DNA from: Phocaeicola_A sp045647865
GTDB taxonomy: Bacteria; Bacteroidota; Bacteroidia; Bacteroidales; Bacteroidaceae
Direction: 5' to 3'
Length of the DNA: 42,498 nt
Assembly: GCA_045647865.1 (NCBI GenBank)
Contig: JAZRMW010000019.1
Location: 1 to 42,498 of the forward strand
Positions 15,453 to 24,204 of the stretch are shown piece by piece. The notes beneath the pieces are model-generated. The model was not told the DNA's origin. It worked only from the letters and a program-made list of their open reading frames with translations, and searched no databases. Made by a program: the position numbers and the translations under genes. Each line of letters opens with the position of its first letter. Within the stretch, counting starts at the first letter, position 1.

Positions 15453-15499
15453 AAAGAAGCTAAATATCTTCACAAAAGAGATTTAGCTTCTTCTTTTTT
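15453..15499 (+). terminator. Terminator of tRNA-Met
   Basis: AAAGAAGCTAAAT (from 15453) pairs with ATTTAGCTTCTT (15481-15492), then CTTTTTTG. A strong intrinsic terminator that begins 9 bp past the tRNA. Confidence 0.85.
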
Positions 15500-15519
15500 G
15501 TGATTCCCTTTTGAAATCG

Positions 15520-15550
15520 TTGGGATATTCCCATATTATTTGTACCTTTG
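15520..15550 (+). promoter_or_regulatory. Promoter of the THUMP-like methyltransferase
   Basis: TTG (15520-15522) is followed after 20 bp by TACCTTTG (15543-15550). The position means translation cannot start at the TTG at 15548 and supports the ATG at 15566, about 15 bp downstream. Confidence 0.7.
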
Positions 15551-15565
15551 CAGCAAACAATTGCC

Positions 15566-16780
15566 ATGGCAAAGAAAGAGATGCCACCCGAAACGTTAGC
15601 CTTCATTGAGGCACATGCCGGAGACAATGTACAGACATTGGCTCTGCAAGCCGCGCGTTTCCCTAAAGTGAACATGGCTGTAGCCATCACACAGATTGCA
15701 GCCCGACAGACAGCACAAACCAAACTTCCTACTTGGTGGAAAACCATTGGCATACGTTATCCACACCATCTTTCCATGGAGCAATGCTCTTCAGAGGTAA
15801 CCGCCCGATACAAAGCCACACTAATCCCCGAAGAACTTAAAGCAGGTTCATTCACCGACCTTTCTGGAGGTTTTGGGGTTGATTTTGTATGTATGGCACA
15901 AGGATTCAGCGAAGCTACTTATGTGGAGCGACAAGAAGAACTATGCCTATTGGCAACCCATAATTTCCCCTTATTAGGACTTCCTGACGCACAGGTCATC
16001 AACACTGATTCGGTGAGACATTTGGAGAAGATGCCTCCCCAATCCGTCATATTCATAGATCCCGCACGACGCAACCAAAGAGGGGGGAAAGTGATAGCTA
16101 TCAGTGATTGCGAACCGAACATCAACCTCTTATACGAACAACTGATCCAAAAAGCCCAAAGAGTCATTGTCAAATTGTCCCCTATGCTGGACATCAGTCA
16201 GGCATTAGAGGTTCTCCCTTGCGTTCGCGAAGTACATATAATTGCCGTTAAAGGCGAATGCAAAGAGTTGTTGCTTATTCTGGAGTCTGAAGCGAAATCC
16301 GCAGAAGCACGCATCATTTGCACCAACTTGCCGACCATAGTGCCCGAAGTATGGCCTACCCCTTTCAGTTTTACCCGTCAGGAAGAGGAACAGGCCCACT
16401 ATACCTTGGCATCAGAAATTGCCACATACCTCTACGAACCCAACAGTGTCATGTTGAAAGCCGGTGCATTCCGCATTATCGCTGCACATTACGACATTGA
16501 GAAACTTCATCCGAACAGCCATCTCTACACCAGTCATAAACTGATAGGAGGATTCCCCGGACGTTGTTTCAAGATAGTGTTTCATGGCGGATTCGGGAAA
16601 CGTGAAATCAAGGAGTTGCTTGCATCTGTCAAGAAAGCAAACTTGACTGTACGCAATTTCCCTACCAGTGTAGCCGACCTGCGCAAACGTTTGAAATTGG
16701 ATGATGGAGGAGATAATTTCCTTTTTGCCACAACGTTGGCTAACGGAGAAAAACAATGGATTTTGTGTAAGAAAATCTAA
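15566..16780 (+). CDS. THUMP-like SAM-dependent methyltransferase, 404 aa
   Basis: The start is the ATG at 15566 (MAKKEMPPETLAFIEAHAG); the upstream TTG lies in the promoter. The middle holds a Rossmann methyltransferase fold: motif I is FTDLSGGFGVDFVCMAQGF, an acidic ribose-binding region is ATYVERQEELCLLATHNF, and the catalytic-loop-like VIFIDPARRNQRGGK follows. The C-terminal third matches the THUMP-like domain found with it in Bacteroidota (LYTSHKLIGGFPGRCFKIV; LRKRLKLDDGGDNFLFATTL). An RNA substrate is likely because of that pairing, but the target base is not known. Probably cotranscribed with the antiporter 37 bp downstream. Confidence 0.85.
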   Translation: MAKKEMPPETLAFIEAHAGDNVQTLALQAARFPKVNMAVAITQIAARQTAQTKLPTWWKTIGIRYPHHLSMEQCSSEVTARYKATLIPEELKAGSFTDLSGGFGVDFVCMAQGFSEATYVERQEELCLLATHNFPLLGLPDAQVINTDSVRHLEKMPPQSVIFIDPARRNQRGGKVIAISDCEPNINLLYEQLIQKAQRVIVKLSPMLDISQALEVLPCVREVHIIAVKGECKELLLILESEAKSAEARIICTNLPTIVPEVWPTPFSFTRQEEEQAHYTLASEIATYLYEPNSVMLKAGAFRIIAAHYDIEKLHPNSHLYTSHKLIGGFPGRCFKIVFHGGFGKREIKELLASVKKANLTVRNFPTSVADLRKRLKLDDGGDNFLFATTLANGEKQWILCKKI

Positions 16781-16817
16781 AAACACGAGAAAATAGTTCA
16801 TTAAGACAAAAAACAAT

Positions 16818-17774
16818 ATGATTGACGCATTATTACTAATCGGCGGTTTGCTTCTTATCCTGTGGGGGGCAAATGCTTTAACAGACGGCGCAGCTTCGGT
16901 AGCCAAGCGCTTTCAGATATCCAATCTGGTTATCGGACTTACCATTGTAGCCTTTGGCACATCAGCACCGGAGTTCGTTATCAGTTTTCTTTCATCCATC
17001 AATGGCAGTGCCGAATTAGCTATCGGCAATGTAGTGGGAAGCAACATCTTTAACACACTGATGATTGTGGGATGCACAGCCATTGTTGCACCAATCCCCG
17101 TCGGCAAAGGCACTCTCTCCAAAGAAATCCCTCTCTGTGTCCTGGCTGCGCTTATGCTCTTTGTCTGTGCCAATGACAGGCTATTGGATGGTAGTTCAGC
17201 TAACATAATCAGTCGCACAGACGGACTGATACTGCTTGGATTCTTCGCCATCTTCATGGGTTATACATTCGCCATTGCCAAAAATGGAGACGGAGAAGAA
17301 GAGAGTGAAATCCGTAGTTTTCCCGTATGGAAGTCCATTTTATTCATTCTATTAGGACTTGGCGCACTCATTGGTGGCGGACAATTGTTTGTCAATGGAG
17401 CATCAGGCATTGCCCGTTCGTTGGGTGTAAGTGAATCCATCATTGGACTCACCCTTGTAGCAGGAGGAACTTCACTTCCTGAATTGGCGACTTCAGTATC
17501 TGCCGCATTGAAGAAAAATCCAGGTATTGCCATCGGAAATGTCATCGGCAGTAACCTGTTCAATGCCTTTGCCGTATTGGGAGCCAGTGCCACCATCAAT
17601 GATTTGCCATTGGGTGGTATCACCAACTTCGACTTCATGACTCTCATCACCGCCAGTGTACTCTTATGGGTGGCCGGATTCTTTGTAGGCAAACGCACAA
17701 TTACACGCCCCGAAGGAATCTTTCTGGTACTCTGTTATGTAGGATATACCACCTATCTGATATTGCAACAATAG
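16818..17774 (+). CDS. Calcium/sodium antiporter, CaCA family
   Basis: This 318-aa inner-membrane protein has about ten hydrophobic segments and the two inverted alpha repeats that define the family. The first is GTSAPEFVISFLSSINGSAE then LAIGNVVGSNIFNTLMIVG (about 50-90). The second is GGTSLPELATSVSAALKKN then IAIGNVIGSNLFNAFAVLG (about 215-255). The acidic residues in GTSxPE are the expected ion ligands. A charged loop (NGDGEEESEIRS) separates the halves. It resembles the E. coli YrbG group; the exchanged ions are inferred from the family. Confidence 0.92.
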   Translation: MIDALLLIGGLLLILWGANALTDGAASVAKRFQISNLVIGLTIVAFGTSAPEFVISFLSSINGSAELAIGNVVGSNIFNTLMIVGCTAIVAPIPVGKGTLSKEIPLCVLAALMLFVCANDRLLDGSSANIISRTDGLILLGFFAIFMGYTFAIAKNGDGEEESEIRSFPVWKSILFILLGLGALIGGGQLFVNGASGIARSLGVSESIIGLTLVAGGTSLPELATSVSAALKKNPGIAIGNVIGSNLFNAFAVLGASATINDLPLGGITNFDFMTLITASVLLWVAGFFVGKRTITRPEGIFLVLCYVGYTTYLILQQ

Positions 17775-17830
17775 AAGAAGACTGACCTTAACCAACACCT
17801 GAAACTACAAAAAAGCAAAAGGATAAAGAG

Positions 17831-18964
17831 ATGATACAGATAAAAAAAGTAACGAACAAGAAGGAACTGAAAACCTTCATCCGTTTCAATTACGAACTCT
17901 ACAAAGAGAATCCCTACTCCGTACCCGACTTGTACGACGATATGGTATCGACTTTCACACGCGAAAAGAATCCTTCGTTTGAATTTTGCGAAGCCGATTA
18001 CTTTCTGGCTTATGACTCCAACGGAAAGGTAGTGGGACGTGTAGCGGCCATCATAAATCAACGGAGTAACGAAGCTTGGGACACTAAGAATGTTCGCTTC
18101 GGATGGATTGATTTCATTGATGATTTCTCCGTAAGCAAAGCTCTGCTTGACACCGTGGCAGCATGGGGCAAAGAGCGCGGGATGACCACAATGCAAGGTC
18201 CTATGGGATTCGTCGATTTGGATGCCGAAGGACTGCTCATCGAAGGATTCGACCAATTGAGTACCATGGCTACAATCTACAATTATCCATATTATCAGGC
18301 CCATCTCGAGCAATACGGTCTGGAAAAGGACAACGATTGGGTGGAGTTCAAAATCAACATTCCCGATGCCATCCCCGAAAAGATGAAGCGCATAGCCGAC
18401 CTCATCAGCCGCAAGTATGGATTACATATCAAGAAACTGAAAGACATGAAGGAGGTGAAGGAGGGAAACTACGGGCAGAAGATTTTCAACCTCATCAACA
18501 ATGAATACTCTCACCTCTACGGGTATTCACGCATGTCACAAAAGCAGATAGACCAATACGTGAACATGTATCTGCCCATCCTTGATTTGCGTATGGTGAC
18601 ACTGATTGAGGATGCCGATGACAATCTCATTGGTGTTGGTGTATCCATGCCTTCACTCTCCAAAGCTCTTCAAAAAGCCAAGGGAAAGATGCTACCTTTC
18701 GGTTGGTGGCACTTGCTGAAAGCTCTGAGATTCAACCGTCCGAAGACTCTTGACCTGATGTTGGTGGCCGTAAAACAGGAATATCAGAACAAAGGAGTGA
18801 ATTCCCTACTCTTCACCGACCTTATCCCCACTTATCAGGCATTGGGATTCAAAGATGCCGAGAGTAACCCCGAAATGGAAACAAACAACAAGGTACAAGC
18901 CCAATGGGAGTACTTTGATACCATACAACACAAGAGAAGAAGAGCGTATAAGAAAAATATCTAA
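17831..18964 (+). CDS. GNAT-like acetyltransferase-family protein, 377 aa
   Basis: The product is a long Bacteroidota acetyltransferase-like protein. The N-terminal half reads as a GNAT-type fold (IQIKKVTNKKELKTFIRFNY; YFLAYDSNGKVVGRVAAIIN). The middle has GWIDFIDDFSVSKALLDTVA and GPMGFVDLDAEGLLIEG. The C-terminal part has LDLMLVAVKQEYQNKGVNSLL and YQALGFKDAESNPEMETNN, the latter resembling an acetyl-CoA-binding end. No signal peptide. Length is well above a single GNAT domain (about 150 aa), so two related domains are plausible. Substrate unknown. It may be in one transcript with the antiporter (56 bp upstream). Confidence 0.75.
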   Translation: MIQIKKVTNKKELKTFIRFNYELYKENPYSVPDLYDDMVSTFTREKNPSFEFCEADYFLAYDSNGKVVGRVAAIINQRSNEAWDTKNVRFGWIDFIDDFSVSKALLDTVAAWGKERGMTTMQGPMGFVDLDAEGLLIEGFDQLSTMATIYNYPYYQAHLEQYGLEKDNDWVEFKINIPDAIPEKMKRIADLISRKYGLHIKKLKDMKEVKEGNYGQKIFNLINNEYSHLYGYSRMSQKQIDQYVNMYLPILDLRMVTLIEDADDNLIGVGVSMPSLSKALQKAKGKMLPFGWWHLLKALRFNRPKTLDLMLVAVKQEYQNKGVNSLLFTDLIPTYQALGFKDAESNPEMETNNKVQAQWEYFDTIQHKRRRAYKKNI

Positions 18965-19059
18965 GAAGTTGACAAGATACCAATTGACGGATAAACAAGC
19001 CCATGCGGCACTGAATCCTCGTCAACTCATTAACTCGTCAACTCGTCAACTATAAAAAT
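18965..19059. repeat. Spacer with short CGTCAACTC-type word repeats
   Basis: The 95-bp spacer ahead of parE has three copies of CGTCAACT within about 35 bp (19020-19052), and GTTGAC and TTGACG earlier as partial complements. It is a low-complexity spacer of a kind seen at several other places in this window. Confidence 0.55.
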
Positions 19060-21015
19060 ATGGAAGAACTTAACCTTAACTTGAATCCTGATGCTCCCAT
19101 AGCGGAGTATAACGAAGACAATATTCGCCATCTGAGCGATATGGACCATGTACGTACCCGTCCCGGTATGTACATCGGTAAATTGGGCGATGGAAGCCAT
19201 AGCGACGATGGAATCTACGTTTTGCTGAAGGAAGTCATTGACAACAGCATCGATGAGTTCAAGATGAATGCCGGCAAGCGCATCGAGATTGACATCGATG
19301 AAAACCTTCGGGTCAGTGTGCGTGACTACGGACGAGGCATTCCTCAGGGAAAGATGATCGAAGCCGTCAGTATGCTGAACACGGGCGGAAAGTATGACAG
19401 TAAAGCCTTCAAGAAGAGTGTAGGTTTGAACGGTGTAGGTGTGAAAGCCGTGAATGCATTGAGCAGCCACTTCGAAGTACGCAGTTACCGCGATGGTCAA
19501 GTACGACGCGCCACTTTCGAGAAAGGTGTCCTGCAAAGCGATGTGACCGAACCGACACAGGATGAAAACGGAACCTACATCTATTTCGAGCCGGACAACA
19601 CCCTGTTCAAGAACTACAGTTACCGACAAGAGACTGTGGATACCATGCTACGCAACTACACCTATCTGAATACAGGGTTGGCCATCATCTATAACGGACG
19701 CCGCCTCATCTCGCGCAACGGTTTGATGGATTTGCTCAAAGACCGTATGACTGCAGGCGAACTCTACCCCATTGTACACCTGCATGGCGAAGACATCGAA
19801 ATAGCCTTTACCCACACCAATCAGAATGGCGAAGAGTACTACTCCTTTGTCAACGGCCAATATACCCCACTGGGAGGCACACATCAGAGTGCTTTCAAGG
19901 AACATATCGCCCGAACCATCAAGGAGTTCTACAACAAGAACCAAGAGTACGGAGACATCCGAAATGGTATTGTTGCAGCGATTGCTCTGAATGTTGAAGA
20001 GCCTGTATTCGAAAGCCAAACGAAAGTCAAACTCGGTTCGCCGACCATGTCACCCGATGGAGTCAGCGTAAACAAATACGTAGGCGACTTCATCAAGCAG
20101 GAGGTGGACAACTTCCTGCATAAGAATGCTGATGTAGCCGAGGTGATGCTCCAAAAAATCACCGATTCAGAAAAAGAGCGCAAAGCCATTGCCGGTGTCA
20201 CCAAGTTAGCCCGTGAACGTGCCAAGAAAGCCAACCTTCACAACCGCAAACTGCGTGATTGCCGCATACACCTTAATGACAATAAGGGAGAATCCCGTCA
20301 AGAGAGCAGTATATTCATCACCGAGGGAGACTCTGCAAGCGGTTCAATCACCAAAAGCCGCGATGTAAATACCCAAGCCGTATTCAGCCTTCGCGGAAAA
20401 CCGTTGAACACTTTCGGTTTGACCAAGAAAGTTGTGTATGAAAACGAGGAATTCAACCTCCTGCAAGCAGCCCTCAACATCGAAGAGGGTATTGACGGAC
20501 TCCGTTACAACAAGGTCATCATCGCTACCGATGCCGATGTCGATGGCATGCATATCCGCTTGCTGATGATAACCTTCTTCCTCCAGTTCTTCCCCGACCT
20601 TATCAAGAAGGGCCATGTCTATATCCTACAGACACCCCTCTTCCGTGTGCGCAACAAGCGTAGCAAGATCAAGAACAAAGCCGTGATTGAAGCTCATCAG
20701 TCAGCCAATGAGAAGGGAGGCAAAAGCGACTTCATCACCCGTTATTGTTACTCCGATGAAGAGCGTGTGAATGCTATCGAGCAACTTGGTCCCGACCCCG
20801 AAATCACACGATTCAAAGGTTTGGGAGAAATCTCACCCGATGAATTCAAGAACTTTATCGGCCCCGAAATCCGACTCGAACAGGTATCACTCCGCAAGAA
20901 CGACCTTGTAAAGGAACTCCTTGCTTTCTACATGGGCAAGAACACCATGGAGCGACAGAACTTTATCATCGACAACCTTGTTGTGGAGGAGGATAGAGCG
21001 GAAGAGGAGGTATGA
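19060..21015 (+). CDS. parE: DNA topoisomerase IV subunit B
   Basis: The 651-aa product is a type IIA topoisomerase ATPase subunit. ATP-binding GHKL motifs are EVIDNSIDEF, VRDYGRGIP and TGGKYDSKAFKKSVGLNGVG. The TOPRIM domain has FITEGDSASGS (about 419-429) and ATDADVDGMHIRLL (about 488-501). The start HLSDMDHVRTRPGMYIGKLG followed by HSDDGIYVLLKEVIDNSIDE is the ParE-type form seen in Bacteroidota rather than GyrB, which reads VRKRPAMYIGD. It should pair with ParC, which is not in this window. The C-terminal tail is acidic (VVEEDRAEEEV). Confidence 0.9.
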   Translation: MEELNLNLNPDAPIAEYNEDNIRHLSDMDHVRTRPGMYIGKLGDGSHSDDGIYVLLKEVIDNSIDEFKMNAGKRIEIDIDENLRVSVRDYGRGIPQGKMIEAVSMLNTGGKYDSKAFKKSVGLNGVGVKAVNALSSHFEVRSYRDGQVRRATFEKGVLQSDVTEPTQDENGTYIYFEPDNTLFKNYSYRQETVDTMLRNYTYLNTGLAIIYNGRRLISRNGLMDLLKDRMTAGELYPIVHLHGEDIEIAFTHTNQNGEEYYSFVNGQYTPLGGTHQSAFKEHIARTIKEFYNKNQEYGDIRNGIVAAIALNVEEPVFESQTKVKLGSPTMSPDGVSVNKYVGDFIKQEVDNFLHKNADVAEVMLQKITDSEKERKAIAGVTKLARERAKKANLHNRKLRDCRIHLNDNKGESRQESSIFITEGDSASGSITKSRDVNTQAVFSLRGKPLNTFGLTKKVVYENEEFNLLQAALNIEEGIDGLRYNKVIIATDADVDGMHIRLLMITFFLQFFPDLIKKGHVYILQTPLFRVRNKRSKIKNKAVIEAHQSANEKGGKSDFITRYCYSDEERVNAIEQLGPDPEITRFKGLGEISPDEFKNFIGPEIRLEQVSLRKNDLVKELLAFYMGKNTMERQNFIIDNLVVEEDRAEEEV

Positions 21016-21097
21016 AATAGTGATGAGTGACGAGCTACGAGTGACAAGTATCATGTGATGCAAAACCAATGTCTCGCAGCTAAAAACTTAAATAACA
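21016..21097. repeat. Spacer with GATGAGTGACGAGCTAC word repeat, copy 1
   Basis: The spacer between parE and coaD contains GTGATGAGTGACGAGCTACG then AGTGACAAG. A very similar string occurs after coaD (21547-21588), where it covers the coaD stop codon. Confidence 0.6.
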
Positions 21098-21559
21098 ATG
21101 AAAAGAGCCATATTCCCAGGGACATTCGATCCCTTTACTACCGGCCATGCCAGCATCGTACGCCGTGCACTCACCTTTATGGATGAAATCATCATCGGCA
21201 TCGGTGTGAACGAAAAGAAGCGTACCCTACTCCCAACAGAGAAACGCCTCCAGATGATACGCAACTATTATGCCGACGAGCCGCGCATCCGAGTAGAAGC
21301 ATACAGCGACCTCACCATTGACTTTGCCCACCGCATGGAAGCCAAATTCATCATTCGCGGTATCCGTTCGGTAAAGGACTTTGAGTACGAAGAGAGCATC
21401 GCCGACATCAACCGCCAGTTGGCAGCAGTGGAGACCATTCTCCTCTTCACCGAACCCGAGTTGACCAACATCAGTTCCAGTGTCGTACGCGAACTGATGA
21501 GCTACGGCAAGGATGTAACCCCTTTCCTTCCCGAAGGAATGAGGATTAGTGATGAATGA
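21098..21559 (+). CDS. coaD: Pantetheine-phosphate adenylyltransferase
   Basis: The product catalyses the fourth step of coenzyme A synthesis, adenylating 4'-phosphopantetheine. It is 153 aa, the standard length. The nucleotidyltransferase motif is GTFDPFTTGHASIVRRA (T/HxGH form, residues 8-24), with RGIRSVKDFEYEESIADINR (substrate pocket) and LTNISSSVVRELMSYG. It lies between parE and the S41 peptidase with short spacers. The last residues (RISDE) and stop are inside a spacer-type word repeat, so the natural C-terminus may have been altered by it; the core fold is untouched. Confidence 0.95.
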   Translation: MKRAIFPGTFDPFTTGHASIVRRALTFMDEIIIGIGVNEKKRTLLPTEKRLQMIRNYYADEPRIRVEAYSDLTIDFAHRMEAKFIIRGIRSVKDFEYEESIADINRQLAAVETILLFTEPELTNISSSVVRELMSYGKDVTPFLPEGMRISDE

Positions 21560-21588
21560 TGAGCTACAAACTACGAGTGATGAATAAT
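21547..21588. repeat. GATGAATGATGAGCTAC word repeat, copy 2, over the coaD stop
   Basis: AGTGATGAATGATGAGCTAC then ACTACGAGTGATGAATAATAA overlaps the last coaD codons and the following spacer. It is close in wording to the spacer before coaD. Confidence 0.6.
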
Positions 21589-21628
21589 AACAAACAATCA
21601 TACATTATATATAATAAGGAATAAAGAC

Positions 21629-23200
21629 ATGAAAAATCTCTGCACACTGATAACACTATTCCTGCTTGGATGTATCCATTTGCAGGCACAAAACGAACAA
21701 GCCCAAAAACAAGCCCAAACTCCCCTACGCAAGTTGCAGTTGGCTGAATTTGCCATTGCCAACCTCTATGTAGATAAAGTCAATGAAGAAAAATTGGTAG
21801 AAGATGCCATTCGCGGTATGCTCGAGAAGCTTGACCCCCACTCTGCCTACTCCAATGCCGAGGAGGTGAAGAAGATGAACGAACCCCTGCAAGGCAATTT
21901 CGAAGGCATTGGCGTACAGTTCAACATGGTGGAGGACACCTTATTCATCATACAACCGGTATCCGGAGGTCCTTCTGCCAAAGTAGGTATCCTCGCTGGC
22001 GACCGTATCATTACGGTAAACGACACCACTATTGCCGGTGTGAAGATGAGCCGTGAGGAAATCATGCGCCGTCTGCGTGGTCCCAAGGGAACACACGTCA
22101 AACTGGGCATCAACCGCAACGGATTCAACGAACTGCTCTCCTTCGATGTCGTGCGCGACAAGATACCCCTGCATACCATCGATGCCACCTATCTCATCCG
22201 CAAGGGTATCGGATACATACGCATCAGCAGCTTTGGAGCTACCACCCACAAGGAGTTCACCGATGCCATCACAGAGTTGAAGAAACAGGGTATGAAAGAC
22301 CTCATCCTCGACCTCCAAGGTAATGGCGGAGGCTATCTGAATGCTGCTGTAGATATCGCAAACGAGTTCCTCGAAGCCAACGAACTGATTGTTTATACCG
22401 AAGGACTCCGTTCACCGCGACGTGAATTCAAGGCCAAGGGCGACGGAAAGCTTCGCAAGGGCAAAGTGGTCGTACTGATTGACGAATATTCCGCTTCCGC
22501 TTCCGAAATTGTCACTGGAGCGATACAGGATTGGGACCGCGGACAAGTTGTGGGTCGCCGCTCCTTCGGCAAGGGTTTGGTACAACGTCCGCTCGACCTT
22601 CCCGATGGCTCAATGATTCGTCTCACTACCGCACGTTATTACACCCCCTCGGGACGTTGCATCCAGAAACCCTACGACGACAAGAAGAAGTACAAGGAAG
22701 ATCTGAACGAACGATTCAAGAAGGGTGAGTTCATCCATGCCGACAGCATCCATTTCCCCGACTCCCTGAAGTACAAGACACGCAAATTGGAACGTACCGT
22801 CTATGGCGGTGGAGGCATCATGCCTGACTACTTCATCCCGTTGGATACCACACGTTACAACAAATATCACCGCGACCTCGCGGCCAAAGGCAGTATCATC
22901 AATACCTGTCTGCGCTATATCGACAACAACCGCGAAGAGTTGGACAAACGTTACAAAGACTTCGACATTTACCAGAAAGAGTTCGAAGTCACCCCCAAGC
23001 TACTCCGCCAACTGGTGGAAAATGGGAAAAAAGCGGATGTCAAATATGATGAAAAACTCTACGATGAGGCACTCCCACAGCTGAAATTGCAAATGAAAGC
23101 TCTCATTGCACGCGACCTTTGGGAAATGAACGAGTACTTCCGCATCATGAACGAAGAAGATGAGAGCGTCAAAAAGGCTCTCGAACTTCTGAAGAAGTAA
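21629..23200 (+). CDS. S41 family carboxyl-terminal processing peptidase
   Basis: The product is an exported serine protease. It begins with an export signal (MKNLCTLITLFLLGCIHLQA); the LLGC could be a lipobox with C15, or cleavage may fall after LQA. A PDZ domain spans about 85-170 (GIGVQFNMVEDTLFII; GPSAKVGILAGDRIITVNDT). The protease core has LILDLQGNGGGYLNAAVDIAN and the catalytic site EYSASASEIVTGAIQDW (Ser about 289), with Lys about 315 in GRRSFGKGLVQ. The Ser/Lys dyad is intact. A helical C-terminal extension follows. Location is periplasmic or the outer face of the inner membrane. A short hairpin (23250-23271) may end the transcript. Confidence 0.93.
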   Translation: MKNLCTLITLFLLGCIHLQAQNEQAQKQAQTPLRKLQLAEFAIANLYVDKVNEEKLVEDAIRGMLEKLDPHSAYSNAEEVKKMNEPLQGNFEGIGVQFNMVEDTLFIIQPVSGGPSAKVGILAGDRIITVNDTTIAGVKMSREEIMRRLRGPKGTHVKLGINRNGFNELLSFDVVRDKIPLHTIDATYLIRKGIGYIRISSFGATTHKEFTDAITELKKQGMKDLILDLQGNGGGYLNAAVDIANEFLEANELIVYTEGLRSPRREFKAKGDGKLRKGKVVVLIDEYSASASEIVTGAIQDWDRGQVVGRRSFGKGLVQRPLDLPDGSMIRLTTARYYTPSGRCIQKPYDDKKKYKEDLNERFKKGEFIHADSIHFPDSLKYKTRKLERTVYGGGGIMPDYFIPLDTTRYNKYHRDLAAKGSIINTCLRYIDNNREELDKRYKDFDIYQKEFEVTPKLLRQLVENGKKADVKYDEKLYDEALPQLKLQMKALIARDLWEMNEYFRIMNEEDESVKKALELLKK

Positions 23201-23249
23201 AACCTATATACACAAACGTGAGTTCGATATAAGGAATAGATTACCGTAG

Positions 23250-23271
23250 GGGCAGACCAATGTGTCTGCCC
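23250..23271. repeat. Hairpin GGGCAGAC-loop-GTCTGCCC
   Basis: The perfect 8-bp stem with a 6-nt loop (CAATGT) lies 49 bp after the S41 stop and has no T-run. It may be a terminator or a REP-like intergenic hairpin. A loosely related string (GTAGGGACGAGGTCTGTCCG) sits at about 23550. Confidence 0.6.
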
Positions 23272-23305
23272 AAATGAAAAAAAGAACCGTATTTTACCTA
23301 CCTAA

Positions 23306-23438
23306 GTGCCTTGTTATCGGCTTACCCAAGTGAATAACTTACGGCTACCCCAAGTGAATAACTTACGGCTTGGGAGATGAATAACTTACGGCTCGACAAG
23401 TGAATAACTATTCACTTAGTCATGCGATACCAAGGCAC
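23306..23438. repeat. Array B: 23-24 bp units bracketed by 14-bp inverted repeats
   Basis: Units containing TGAATAACTTACGGCT or a variant begin at 23307 (degenerate), 23331, 23355, 23378 and 23401; spacings are 24, 24, 23 and 23. The last unit forms AAGTGAATA-AC-TATTCACTT, a perfect 9-bp stem. The whole array is bracketed by GTGCCTTGTTATCG (23306-23319) and CGATACCAAGGCAC (23425-23438), which pair at 13 of 14 positions. Confidence 0.75.
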
Positions 23439-23592
23439 TCTGGATTGGAACTGTTAACGGCAGTTCAAAACAATTTAAAGAGCTAATAATCAAGGATAAA
23501 AACAAAAAAAAAAAACGATATTCAAGGACGTAACACCATTCGTTTGCTGTAGGGACGAGGTCTGTCCGTCTGAATCATCAAGTGCAATACGG

Positions 23593-23659
23593 GAGAGTGT
23601 AAAATAAACTATGTCAAGGTACAATAATGGTATTACGACATAGTTTATTTTACACTCTC
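23593..23659. repeat. 23-bp perfect inverted repeat with 21-nt loop
   Basis: The left arm (23593-23615, begins GAGAGTGTAAAATAAAC) and right arm (23637-23659) are exact reverse complements. GTGTAAA-rich ends look like transposon terminal repeats, but no transposase lies between. It could be a MITE-like element or two ends fused after deletion of the body. No target duplication was identified. Confidence 0.8.
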
Positions 23660-23670
23660 TCTATCAATAC

Positions 23671-23859
23671 ATGATGGTGAATGAGGTCAACATCGGATTC
23701 TACCTTAGTCCCTTGTGGAGATTTCTCTATCTTCTTACCCAATGCTTGCAGACGATTGTACCCAAGGTCAATCTATGGTTGGTGGGTATTATACTGCTTT
23801 CGGGCACGGTGCAAGCGATGGTTTCGGTGGAGGTAAAGACCATCTCTTCGCACTTGTAA
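23671..23859 (+). CDS. Short open frame, 62 aa, uncertain
   Basis: The frame begins ATG at 23671, 11 bp after the inverted repeat, and reads MMVNEVNIGFYLSPLWRFLY then LLTQCLQTIVPKVNLWLVGI and a short tail ending TISSHL. Codon use looks partly coding. It might be a decayed N-terminal piece of a transposase, given the adjacent terminal-repeat-like hairpin, but I do not recognise it. Its first 17 bases also occur at 24791-24807 in a noncoding hairpin, which argues against a genuine start. Confidence 0.25.
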   Translation: MMVNEVNIGFYLSPLWRFLYLLTQCLQTIVPKVNLWLVGIILLSGTVQAMVSVEVKTISSHL

Positions 23860-24052
23860 CGAAGGGACGGAATCTTTCTATACCGATAGAATAGTTGCAG
23901 ACAGTAATTCTGAAAGCAGCTTCATTTATATTTGGTACTTTCAGAAGTTCTAAAACCCATGAACCTCTTTAACAGTCAACAATTTACAAATATTAAAATA
24001 AACAAACCGCGATTAGACATAGAAAAAGCACTGCAAAAAAAACAAAAAATAG

Positions 24053-24083
24053 TTGGAGCAATAAATCCAAATTCATACATTTG
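24053..24083 (+). promoter_or_regulatory. Promoter of the unknown secreted protein (TTG, 20 bp, TACATTTG)
   Basis: TTG at 24053-24055 and TACATTTG at 24076-24083 are spaced correctly. The coding start is about 190 bp further on, giving an unusually long leader. Confidence 0.65.
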
Positions 24084-24181
24084 CAAACACGAAACAACTC
24101 TATTACACATACACTTTATTAATTCATCTAAAAAAATAAGGCATAGACATATAAACGCATCACAGATGCTGAGACTCAAAA

Positions 24182-24204
24182 CATCCTCGTTGCAAACGAG
24201 GATG
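24182..24204 (+). promoter_or_regulatory. Leader hairpin, 10-bp stem and 3-nt loop
   Basis: CATCCTCGTT, GCA, AACGAGGATG is a perfect tight hairpin 69 bp before the start codon at 24274. There is no T-run, so it is not a terminator. It could stabilise the leader or be part of a control element. An overlapping reading frame (24147-24245) also looks protein-like. Confidence 0.5.

Noticed and set aside
23671..23859. Intact insertion sequence around the 23-bp inverted repeat
   Set aside because: The arms are only 21 nt apart, the adjacent frame is 62 aa and unrecognised, and no second pair of ends or target duplication was found.
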